A stretch of 64,000 bases of DNA from Allokutzneria oryzae (GTDB lineage Bacteria > Actinomycetota > Actinomycetes > Mycobacteriales > Pseudonocardiaceae): positions 124,001 to 188,000 of the forward strand of contig NZ_JBHLZU010000014.1 of assembly GCF_042429765.1 (NCBI RefSeq), read 5' to 3'. A program made the position numbers and the translations under genes. Every line of letters starts with the position of its first letter. Position 1 is the first letter of the stretch. Of this stretch, positions 54,601-61,257 are shown in pieces. The notes under the pieces were generated by a model. That model was not told where the DNA came from, searched no databases, and saw nothing but the letters and a program-made list of their open reading frames with translations.

Positions 54601-54635
54601 GCGACGCGGTCCGGGCGGGACGGCGGCCGCGGTGA
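51624..54635 (+). CDS. NRPS C(degenerate)-A-PCP, probable loading module
   Basis: 1,003 residues. The N-terminal condensation-like domain (about 1-370) reads VHPIAATR near residue 127 where HHxxxDG is required: the catalytic second His is Pro and the Asp-Gly is Thr-Arg, so it cannot catalyse condensation in the usual way. The A domain (about 415-890) is complete (TSGSTGQPK, NGYGATE, YRTGD, TGKVD), with hand-read code DMTHLGGFV and no trusted match. The PCP has LGGHSA near 932. A dead C in front of A-PCP suggests a starter unit handed to the KS protein encoded next, whose GTG start overlaps this stop. GTG 51624 overlaps the PLP gene's stop; GTG 51630 is an alternative. Confidence 0.93.
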   Translation: MTVALTDRQRRMWLRNELEPALGLETARALRLHGPLDGANLVVCLERIVARHPALRTRYPSHDGEPTALVENSSTMDFEASESTVEGFPEELVRLASHPFDLAAAPVLRVRLLTLAEDDHVLLVVVHPIAATRAFLGRFLAELGAELAGDPPPAFPTSGPVAARQRQLPEQLPRLDLAAPGASRTGAGSRVTTQLNVPTPAVFLSAIALLLRRYTGVGVMALGLPVAVGDTENPVPLLVDLEQDRPVSTALRDVAEALSESLAHKEVPYETLLREHGSVARFEVSVVIDDLVLDGLDDPSLRAFALGEDGAPLTAGALSLRPVALPRGGTPCELEIVLSLRENRISWLSGGHALPEPLLADLSADLLTVLSEMLEAPDTSTVDLLTRARGDRTPVLDRDGPHAQHPGYMPFPADTASIAHRFAEVCQRFPDSTAVLTDSESLTYSDLAARAAATANLLRSGSGPVGLLLPHGPAQIVAIVAAVLTGRPYVPLDARHPADRLAAILEHAGATTLLSDPDHDAIAATLPVPNVHHLSTVDTPLLAEDITASGDSLAYVLYTSGSTGQPKAVTQTHANVLFQVRNHVDNFRISPTDRVSLLSSFGFDMAVTDLFSALLSGAAVVPFDVSAHGVSALARVLVERGVTVYHSTPTMFRYLTGSLGERSLPAMRAVLLGGEQVRRDDVERARKVCAADCVFVNGYGATEISFVTQHHLGPDAPVEDEVIPVGRRLPGVEVVLLDPAGRRACLRGEITVRSDHVAPGYWRDPAATAEKFVTVGGAPAYRTGDIARRLPDGTLVHLGRADRQVKVRGYRVEPGEIEAALCALPTVAQAVAVAGPTEIIAYVVPNGARPEPGPLLDALARTLPHYMLPREVVVLDSFPLTRTGKVDVRALPAPQRARAARPTGDVPEAVARVWSAVLGVPEPAVDADFFALGGHSAQVPRVKRLLEAELNVEIPLARLFDHPTITALTRFLSAERPTATPAFDRVGDRMARRDAVRAGRRPR

Positions 54636-56599
54636 GCGAGATCCGCGCCGAGGACATCGCGATCGTGGGCATGGCCTGCCGGGTTCCCGGCGCGGCCGAC
54701 ACGACGGCGTTGTGGCGCAACCTGTTCACCGGGCTCGACCCGATCCGCGGCTACTCCGACGACGAGCTCCGGGCCGCCGGAGTTGATGAGTCCACAATGG
54801 ACAACGCAGCCCTGGTGCGCCACTTCGGCCACCTCGCGGGGGTCGCCGAGTTCGACGCGGAGTTCTTCGGCTACTCGGCGGAGGAAGCCGCGCGCGTCGA
54901 TCCGCAGCACCGTCTGCTGTTGCAGACCGCGTGGTCGGCGTTCGAGGACGCGGGCCTGGACCCGGCGTCGTGCCCTGACACCGGTGTCTTCGCCAGCGTC
55001 GCGCCGAGCTGGTACGAGCACTACCGGCTCGCGGGCGCGTGGCCCGGCGCGGGAGTGGCCGGTACCGCGACGGATCACGTCGCCACCCGTGTCTCCTACG
55101 CACTCGGCCTGACCGGTCCGAGCCTCGCTGTGCAGTCGTCCTGCTCGTCGTCGTTGGTCGCGGTGTGCCTGGCCGCGCAGAGCCTCGCCGACTTCCGCTG
55201 CGACCTCGCCCTCGCGGGCGGCGCTGCCGTGCCCTACCCGGCTCGTCTGTCCACACAGGACGGACTGGTCTCGTTGTCAGGCCGCTGCCGCGCGTTCGAC
55301 GCCGACGCGGACGGGTCGGTGTTCGGCAGCGGTGTGGGCGCGGTGGTCCTCAAGCGGCTCGGCGAGGCGATCGAGGACGGGGACCGGGTCCACGCGGTGA
55401 TCCGGGGCTGGGCGGTCAACAACGATGGCGGCGAGCGCTCCGACTACCGCAGCCCCAGCGGCACCGGCCAGGCCGCCGTGGTGCTGGAGGCGCTCCGGGC
55501 GGCGGAGGTCGGCGCCGACACCGTCGACTACGTCGAGACGCACGGCAGCGGCACCCTGATCGGCGACGCGCTGGAGGTCGACGCCCTCGAACGCGCGTTC
55601 CGGCTCGCAGGCGGGGACGGCTGCCTGCTCGGTTCGGTCAAGGCCGCGATCGGCCACCTGGACGTGGCGTCGGGAGTCGTCGGACTGATCAAGTCCGCCC
55701 TCGTCGCCCGGCACGGCACGGTGCCCGCGACCCCGCACCACCAGCGTCCGAACCCGCACATCGGCTTCGCCACCAACGGTTTCTCGGTCAACACCAGCCC
55801 GGTGACGCTCCCCGCGCGAACCACTCCGCGCCGCACCGGCGTCAGCTCGTTCGGGCTCGGCGGGACAAACGCGCACGTGGTCCTCGAACAGCCGCCGGAG
55901 GACCACCGTGCTCCGGCGACGTCCTCGCATCACCTGCTCACGCTGTCCGCCCGCACCCCGCAGGCGCTGGCCGAGGCCGCGGCCCGGCTGCGCGACCACC
56001 TCGAACGCGAACCCGGCCAGCCCTTGGCGGACATCGCGTTCACCCTCGCCCTCGGCCGTCGCGCGTGGCCCTGGCGGCGGATCGAGGTCGTGACCGACCA
56101 CGCCGAGGCGATCGCGGCGCTCTCCGGACCAGCGGTCACCACCGGCCAGTCCCCGGACCGGCCGCGCCCGCTGACGCTGCTGCGTGAGCCACTGGACGAG
56201 GACGAGGCCACCAGGATCAGCACCGACCTCGCCGCGAGCGAACCGGCGTTCCGCGCAGCGCTCGCCGCCAGTGAGCACAGCGCGCCCACTGCCCGGCTCC
56301 AGGACAGCCTGGCCCGGACGCTGGCCTCCTGGGGGATCGCGCCGACGGCAGAGCCCGACGACCCGATCGCCCTCGTCCTCGGCCCGGGCTCGGACGTCTC
56401 GAAGGCCATTCCCGCGGTCTCCACCGAGCAACCACGCCAGGCGCTGCTGACCGCGGTGGGCAGGCTCTGGGTCCAGGGCGTCGCGCCGACGTGGCCGAGG
56501 ATCTTCGCCCCCGACCGGCACCGCCGGGCCAGCCTGCCGACCTACCCGTTCGAGCGCGCCCGGCACTGGGCCGAAGGCGTTCCCGCGCTGCCCGACTGA
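54632..56599 (+). CDS. Ketosynthase with vestigial AT region and no ACP
   Basis: 655 residues. The KS (about 8-430) is complete: SSCSSSL with active-site Cys near 170, HGSGT and AAIGHL. Downstream there is only a shortened, eroded AT-like stretch without GHSxGE or HAFH, and then the post-AT linker PTYPFERARHW, after which the protein stops. No ACP, KR or TE is present. It probably condenses the aminoacyl/acyl chain from the upstream A-PCP protein with malonate held on another protein's ACP. The GTG start overlaps the NRPS stop as GTGA. It is the last gene of its operon and converges on the regulator gene with a 3-bp gap. Confidence 0.9.
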   Translation: MSEIRAEDIAIVGMACRVPGAADTTALWRNLFTGLDPIRGYSDDELRAAGVDESTMDNAALVRHFGHLAGVAEFDAEFFGYSAEEAARVDPQHRLLLQTAWSAFEDAGLDPASCPDTGVFASVAPSWYEHYRLAGAWPGAGVAGTATDHVATRVSYALGLTGPSLAVQSSCSSSLVAVCLAAQSLADFRCDLALAGGAAVPYPARLSTQDGLVSLSGRCRAFDADADGSVFGSGVGAVVLKRLGEAIEDGDRVHAVIRGWAVNNDGGERSDYRSPSGTGQAAVVLEALRAAEVGADTVDYVETHGSGTLIGDALEVDALERAFRLAGGDGCLLGSVKAAIGHLDVASGVVGLIKSALVARHGTVPATPHHQRPNPHIGFATNGFSVNTSPVTLPARTTPRRTGVSSFGLGGTNAHVVLEQPPEDHRAPATSSHHLLTLSARTPQALAEAAARLRDHLEREPGQPLADIAFTLALGRRAWPWRRIEVVTDHAEAIAALSGPAVTTGQSPDRPRPLTLLREPLDEDEATRISTDLAASEPAFRAALAASEHSAPTARLQDSLARTLASWGIAPTAEPDDPIALVLGPGSDVSKAIPAVSTEQPRQALLTAVGRLWVQGVAPTWPRIFAPDRHRRASLPTYPFERARHWAEGVPALPD

Positions 56600-56602
56600 C
56601 TG

Positions 56603-57532
56603 TCAGGGCGGGTCGCAGGCCGTCACCAGTGAGCTGCCCAGATCCGTCGCCGTGTGCAGCACCTTGCGCCCGGCCCGCACCGTCCGGATCAGCCCGGCGT
56701 TGCGCAGCGCGCTGGCGTGCTCGGAGGCCGAGGACAGGCTGACCCCGGCCTGCTCGGCCAGCTCCGTGGTTCCCCGAGGCACGGCGGTGGCGCGAAGGAT
56801 GGCCGCTCTGCGGGCACCGACCAGTGCCGACAGGCTGTCCGCGCTCGGCCTGCCCGGCCGGATCCGCGGTGTGGCGGGCGGGACCGGGTACACCACGGTC
56901 ACCGGCTCACGAGCCCTGGCCGGGATCACCAGCGTCACCGGCATCAGGCAGGACGGGACGAAGTCCAGCCCGTTCGCCACCGGCACGCCTCGGTCGAGCG
57001 AGCCGTCCACGTCCACGAACCGCCCGGAGTGGCTGATCGTCGACGGAAGCGAGGCGATCGCCTTCGCCAGCCCCTGGTGCAGCAGAACGCGCCCGCGCTG
57101 GGCCAGATCGGTTTGTGCCGTGGCCACGATGTCGTTCCACCTCGCCCCCACGAGGCTCCGGAAACCCGTTTCCACCGCTTTCAGCAGGATCGTCCGCGCG
57201 GCACGGTCATCCGCGCCGAGCTCCCGCACCCAGGGCGCGAGCGGCTGTCCGTGGAACGCCAGCTCGGCGCGGATGCGCTCCGCCGGGACCGCTGCGAGCT
57301 CCTCCAGCGCGGCGCCGAGCTCGGGACGGCGCGAGAGCAGGAAGTCGGGCACCTGACCCCGCACGGAGAACAGGTCGAACAGCGGCTTGACCGCGTGAGG
57401 TGGCTGCCACCCGTGGAGCCTTCTGAAACGGCACAGGGCACCGACCAGCTCGACAACGGGGAGCGGCCCGTCCGCGAACCTGACGGCCTGGGACGACTCC
57501 AAGCTGAGATGCAGCCGAATCAACGCACCCAC
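56603..57532 (-). CDS. ArsR-like winged-helix transcriptional regulator
   Basis: 309 residues from GTG 57532. The C-terminal 75 residues are a winged helix-turn-helix: RRAAILRATAVPRGTTELAE, then QAGVSLSSASEHASALRNAG and LIRTVRAGRKVLH. This fits ArsR-type regulators that separate helix 2/3 by a short turn. The N-terminal 230 residues are an actinomycete-specific region, perhaps a ligand or protein-interaction domain (DUF5937-like, from memory). It sits at the right edge of the cluster, converging on the KS gene, and is its only recognisable regulator. The word TTGATCAAGTCAA 20-30 bp before the start could be an autoregulatory site and resembles the half-sites of the palindrome at 17652. Repressor or activator cannot be told. 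Confidence 0.82.
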   Translation of the reverse strand: MGALIRLHLSLESSQAVRFADGPLPVVELVGALCRFRRLHGWQPPHAVKPLFDLFSVRGQVPDFLLSRRPELGAALEELAAVPAERIRAELAFHGQPLAPWVRELGADDRAARTILLKAVETGFRSLVGARWNDIVATAQTDLAQRGRVLLHQGLAKAIASLPSTISHSGRFVDVDGSLDRGVPVANGLDFVPSCLMPVTLVIPARAREPVTVVYPVPPATPRIRPGRPSADSLSALVGARRAAILRATAVPRGTTELAEQAGVSLSSASEHASALRNAGLIRTVRAGRKVLHTATDLGSSLVTACDPP

Positions 57533-57748
57533 CTATCACCCGCCCCACTGTTGATCAAGTCAAACACAGGCGGATACAGGGGAAATACAATCGGCGCGAG
57601 GACCTCGACCTCCGCGGTACTCCGTCACCATCGCGGAGGAGCCGAACTTCGGTCGCGGCGGAACGGCCGCATGCCGCCGGAGCCGGAGCCCCCGAGGACT
57701 CCGGCACGACACCCCACCTCTTGCCGCTGAGGTCCGGGGACGAGAAAG

Positions 57749-57799
57749 CCCTGAAGGAGCCCCTCAGCGCCTCCGACGCCGTCAAGGACTCCTTCAGGG
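57749..57799. repeat. 11-bp inverted repeat CCCTGAAGGAG / CTCCTTCAGGG
   Basis: Arms 57749-57759 and 57789-57799 are perfect complements around a 29-nt loop. The loop itself contains CCCTCAG and GTCAAGGA words. The form resembles intergenic palindromes that recur in actinomycete genomes; it could also act as a terminator. Confidence 0.7.
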
Positions 57800-57957
57800 A
57801 CAACACAACTGGGCAGGGATTCGGGCGACGGTCCCGAGAGGTGCGGCGGAGCCCTTGGACCCACGCCGAACACCGCCTAAGCCGTGTCGTGCACGTGGTG
57901 ACACCACCTCACCGCCGCCTCCAGCACCTCCTCGACCCCCGCACCCGACGCCCCTCA

Positions 57958-58024
57958 TTTCGCGTTTTGTAGGCTTAATGCGAAATGAGAGCGCTCTTTT
58001 CCGCATCAAGGTGACAAAACGCGA
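57958..58024. repeat. Dispersed palindromic element (copy 2, imperfect)
   Basis: The outer stem TCGCGTTTTGT/ACAAAACGCGA (57960-57970, 58014-58024) is perfect; the inner stem has one mismatch and there is a 3-base asymmetry between them. The loop word GAGCGCTCTTT (57989-57999) and right arm match the element at 2794-2862, 55 kb away. Confidence 0.85.
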
Positions 58025-58091
58025 GAACCTGACCGCGCCAGCCAGCTCGCGTGCGCACGTCGGGGCATCGGGACGACTTGCGGGACAGGCG

Positions 58092-58496
58092 CTAGAGGCC
58101 CCCGTGCTCCTTGATCACGCGCCTGGTCGCGGCGAAGAGCATGCCGATGTTGACCGACCTGGGACAGACCACGACGGCGACGACGTCGCCGTTCTGGTTG
58201 TTCCGGACGAACAGGTGCGTCAGGTTGGTGCTGTTGACCAGGATCTCCTGGAAGTAGTGCTCCGAGCTGGTGACGCCCCTGCGCTCCTTGAAGATGTCCT
58301 CGATCATCGTCACGGTGCGGCCCTGGAACAGGTCCAGCGTCGCGCCCGCGAGCAGGTCGAGCACCTCCGACGGGTGGCTGTCGGTGGTCTCGTACGTCAG
58401 GAGCATGCCGGTGGCCATGTCGACGACACCGGAGGCCAAGCACTCGGGTACCTCTTGCCGCAGCCGTTTGACCACCGAGATCACGTGGTCGGACAT
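58092..58496 (-). CDS. Roadblock/LC7-like small protein
   Basis: 134 residues from ATG 58496 (an in-frame TTG at 58526 would add ten). The alternating strands and helices (SGVVDMATGMLLTYE, LDLFQGRTVTMIEDIF, VVAVVVCPRSVNIGMLF) fit the Roadblock/LC7 fold, small dimeric proteins that regulate Ras-like GTPases in bacteria. It lies 100 bp downstream of another Roadblock protein and a DUF4388-like protein on the same strand, forming a small signalling operon. No GTPase is in the window. Unrelated in function to the cluster as far as can be seen. Confidence 0.7.
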   Translation of the reverse strand: MSDHVISVVKRLRQEVPECLASGVVDMATGMLLTYETTDSHPSEVLDLLAGATLDLFQGRTVTMIEDIFKERRGVTSSEHYFQEILVNSTNLTHLFVRNNQNGDVVAVVVCPRSVNIGMLFAATRRVIKEHGGL

Positions 58497-58596
58497 ACCC
58501 CGCTGGTTCTTTCCTAACGTGTCCAATGTCCTCTTCTTTTCTCACTTGTGTGGTGGGGGGATGTGGCGGGGTGACGTTGTCGCGCAGCTGATTCGC

Positions 58597-58968
58597 TCAG
58601 GAGGCCGACAGGATCGAGTCGATGCGCTTGATCACGGGCTGGGACTCCTGGTGGAGTCGTGCGATGTTCAGCCCCTCGTCTCCCAGCACGACCATCAGCG
58701 CCCGCTTGCCGACGGCGTACACGGCCATGTAGCCGCCGCTGTTGTAGACGACGGTCTGTCGCAACGTCCCCTGGCGGGTGACGGCGGTGGTGCGGCGGGC
58801 CAGTCCGAGGTCGGCGGCCGCCAGCGCGGAGATGCCCGCGGGGTCGATCGTGTCCTCCGTATCGGCCACGATGAGCAGTCCGTCCGACGCGGCTATCACC
58901 GTGTCGGTGATTCCCGTTACCTGCTCCCGCAACGCGTGGAGCTCGGCGGCCAGCGCCTTATGGTTCAC
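58597..58968 (-). CDS. Roadblock/LC7 domain protein
   Basis: 123 residues from GTG 58968, which overlaps the upstream stop as GTGA. The sequence AELHALREQVTGITDTVIAA, then SDGLLIVAD, LAAADLGLARRT and GYMAVYAVGKRALMVVLGDE is a typical Roadblock/LC7 domain of MglB type, covering the whole protein. Such proteins act as GTPase-activating or scaffold subunits. The gene is coupled to the larger DUF4388-like protein before it, so the two products probably work together. Confidence 0.85.
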   Translation of the reverse strand: MNHKALAAELHALREQVTGITDTVIAASDGLLIVADTEDTIDPAGISALAAADLGLARRTTAVTRQGTLRQTVVYNSGGYMAVYAVGKRALMVVLGDEGLNIARLHQESQPVIKRIDSILSAS

Positions 58969-59945
58969 ATGCTTTTCCCTTCTGGCTCGTGAGGACCCTC
59001 GCCGCCGGTGGCTCCGGGGGTCGTCCATGGGTTGGCCCGCATCCGGCTGAGCAGCCGGGGCAGCGCCTGCCACCCCGATGATCTCGACGGGGCCAGGAAA
59101 TCGGAGACGCCGCTCGCCCCTGGCAGCCGACGCGGCAGCAGGCCCTTGGGATGGGCGACGGAGTTGGGTTTCGTGGCGCGCTTGTGCCGCGCGCGCGGCG
59201 CGACGGCGCGCGCCAGCGAGGAGGCCGCCGCTGCGGAGGCACCCGAGACGACCACGACCAAGCCCTGGCCGAGCATCCGGGAGACCTCGATCGTCACCGA
59301 GTAGACGCTGCGGCCGATGATGAAGGCGATGTCGCGCGCGCTGCGCCTGCCGGTCGCCCGGGCCAGGATCTCCTGCTGCGCCGTGGTCAAGCCGCTCGTC
59401 ACCAGCTCCATCCCGGGCACCGGGATCACGCGTTCCCGGTACGGCGAGACGGATCGCGGCAGCGAGGCGAGCGCGTCCAGCCGCCGGGAGGTCTCCCGGA
59501 GCAGCCAGTCGGGGTCGATGCCGCGCTTGATCGGCAGCAGCACCTCGGCGGAATGGGTGTCGACCATGTAGTCCTCGATGGTGCCCGCCACCGCGGCGAA
59601 GACGCCGTCCTGCGCGGCCATCATCGAGACGAGCCGCAGCTCGGCCTCCCCCACGCTGCCGCGCGCGACGAGTTCCGCTTGGTGTGACCGGGTTTCGGCG
59701 CCAGCGCGCAGTGCGGCTATCCAGTCTCCTTCGCTGATTCTGCCGGAACGCAACAGAAGTACCTCGGCGTCGGGCGCTCCGGGGCTGCTGACCGCGACCA
59801 CGACGCCCTGTCGGAGGTGAACCACCCCACCGGGGTTGCCCAGCACGTGCAGCCTGCCGGTGAGTCCGTCGCTCTGGCACTGGGCCAGCGCACGCGCGAT
59901 GGCCGCGAACGCAACACGTTGCTGGGTCTGGCTGGTGCCGGTCAC
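58965..59945 (-). CDS. DUF4388/PATAN-like protein with a helical wHTH-like segment
   Basis: 326 residues. The GTG start at 59945 follows AAGGAG with a 4-nt spacer. The N-terminal 60-70 residues (GLTGRLHVLG, GGVVHLRQGVVVAV, LLLRSGRISEGDW) look like a DUF4388/PATAN domain. Residues about 185-230 (EILARATGRRSARDIAFIIG, SVYSVTIEVSRML) resemble a winged-helix unit. The last 90 residues are basic and disordered. It precedes and overlaps the Roadblock gene. Such sets occur with small GTPase or conservon-like signalling modules. Exact function is unknown. Confidence 0.7.
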   Translation of the reverse strand: MTGTSQTQQRVAFAAIARALAQCQSDGLTGRLHVLGNPGGVVHLRQGVVVAVSSPGAPDAEVLLLRSGRISEGDWIAALRAGAETRSHQAELVARGSVGEAELRLVSMMAAQDGVFAAVAGTIEDYMVDTHSAEVLLPIKRGIDPDWLLRETSRRLDALASLPRSVSPYRERVIPVPGMELVTSGLTTAQQEILARATGRRSARDIAFIIGRSVYSVTIEVSRMLGQGLVVVVSGASAAAASSLARAVAPRARHKRATKPNSVAHPKGLLPRRLPGASGVSDFLAPSRSSGWQALPRLLSRMRANPWTTPGATGGEGPHEPEGKSM

Positions 59946-60327
59946 TGCGCTCCTTGGCCGCGCCGAAGCGGATGCTGGGTTGTTCCTCTGCCCGATGCGT
60001 CACCTCGGCAGGGCGGCCGACTATATGCCTCCCGGCGCAAGCCGACTACTCCCCGTTACCAGGCGTTCCCAGCTTCGTGACTTCGTCGGCGCGGCCCCAC
60101 GGGGAGCGCAACAGCGTTGACTACCAAGGGAAAGCGCGCGCGAGCACCCTGCTGGCCGTGAGTGCGGCCGTCTCCGACGAGCGCGTCGGCGTTACCGGGT
60201 CTCGACGAAATCGAGACCGACGGACAGGCAGTCAACTAGGAGACGGCGGCGAACGGGGCGTCGCGCGACGGGGAACGCCGAATCCGTTTGCTGGTAAGTG
60301 AAAACCGGACCGGGTCGCGACCAGCGG
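59946..60327. other. Intergenic region with terminator-like hairpin
   Basis: 382 bp without a convincing gene. At 60198-60218 there is a perfect 8-bp stem (GGTCTCGA/TCGAGACC) with a 5-nt loop, 110 bp past the stop of the leftward hydrolase gene, likely its terminator. The remainder should hold the promoter of the DUF4388/Roadblock operon; no clear boxes seen. Confidence 0.5.
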
Positions 60328-61257
60328 TCAGCGGTTGGCGGCGCCGGGCAGGACAAACGTCAGCGCGCGCGGCAGCCGCTGCGCGAAGTCGGCCGGGTAG
60401 CTGTGCCCGGTCGCGGCCATGACGTCGAGCACGGAGGAGACCCCGTTGCGCGCGAGGTCCGCCGCGAACCGCTCGGCGGCGGGCCGGTCGTCGTCGTGCT
60501 CGCCGGTGAGGACGTAACCGCGGAGCCGGTCGGACGAACCGGTCACGACGGGCATCCGGTCCTCGGGCGGGCAGAGCGCGACGAACCCGGCGACATCGGC
60601 GATCGCGCCGGCGAGGCTCCACTCCAACGCGAACCTCGCGCCCTGGGAGTACCCGGCGAGCACCAGCGGCAGGTCGCCCGCCACCTCGGAACAGAGCCCG
60701 GCGACCTGCTCACGCGCGAGGCGCTCGTCGACCCAGCCCACGTCGCCATCGGAGGTGGTGAGTTGCCCGCTCTGCGGCACGACAACGCGGAACCCCGCGT
60801 CGCGGGCCGAGCTCCAGCGCCGCGCGAAGCTCTTGAGGCGGTCGGTGCGGGCGTGCAGCGGGACCAGGACGCCGACCGGCTCGGAGTCCGGCTCGTGGAC
60901 CGTCGGTGCCACGACGACGTCGGTCCGGTCGCGGCACTCCTCCGAGCGGCGCACGATCTCGGCGAAGTCGGCCCGGTCCTGGATCGGCGCGAGCGGCGGG
61001 TTGATCGTCAGGACCTCGCCCCACCACCAGACTCCCTCGTCCAGCGCTTCGCCCAGGACGGCGACGGCCGTGTCCGGGTCACCGACCCGGCACAGGGTCT
61101 CCGCGACCCACAGCGCGGTCAGCGCCCGCTGGCGCGGATACCTGTCCCTCGCCCGCCACGCCAGGTCGCGGGCCTCCTGGTCACGGCCGTCCGCCAGCAG
61201 CTCCACCACCACGTGCTTGAGCTGCCCGAGGAACACGCCCTCCAGGCTCGTGGTCAC
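60328..61257 (-). CDS. Alpha/beta hydrolase with N-terminal TPR-like region
   Basis: 309 residues from GTG 61257, overlapping the ligase stop as GTGA. The first 110 residues form helical, TPR-like repeats (ELLADGRDQEARDLAWRARD, VGDPDTAVAVLGEALDEG). The rest is an alpha/beta hydrolase with the nucleophile elbow GYSQG (Ser204) and a probable catalytic His in ATGHSYP near the C-terminus, similar to dienelactone-hydrolase or phospholipase-type esterases. As the last gene of a three-gene operon with a radical SAM protein and an acyl-CoA ligase, it may hydrolyse or transfer the activated acyl group. Substrate unknown. Confidence 0.82.
   Translation of the reverse strand: MTTSLEGVFLGQLKHVVVELLADGRDQEARDLAWRARDRYPRQRALTALWVAETLCRVGDPDTAVAVLGEALDEGVWWWGEVLTINPPLAPIQDRADFAEIVRRSEECRDRTDVVVAPTVHEPDSEPVGVLVPLHARTDRLKSFARRWSSARDAGFRVVVPQSGQLTTSDGDVGWVDERLAREQVAGLCSEVAGDLPLVLAGYSQGARFALEWSLAGAIADVAGFVALCPPEDRMPVVTGSSDRLRGYVLTGEHDDDRPAAERFAADLARNGVSSVLDVMAATGHSYPADFAQRLPRALTFVLPGAANR

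Larger units (their letters stand above)
57533..58091. other. Intergenic region at the right cluster edge with two palindromic elements
   Basis: 559 bp with no convincing gene. It holds TTGATCAA at 57551-57558 near the regulator start, an 11-bp inverted repeat at 57749-57799, and the palindromic element 57958-58024. The rest shows nothing I can assign. Confidence 0.6.

Noticed and set aside
58969..60003. Fusion of the Roadblock gene with an upstream frame
   Set aside because: The upstream part is the wrong frame of the DUF4388-like gene. The GTGA overlap at 58965-58968 defines the true Roadblock start.
59800..60330. Small plus-strand frames in the gap near 60 kb
   Set aside because: They overlap the start of the DUF4388-like gene or run through the terminator hairpin at 60198-60218, and show no ribosome site or protein features.
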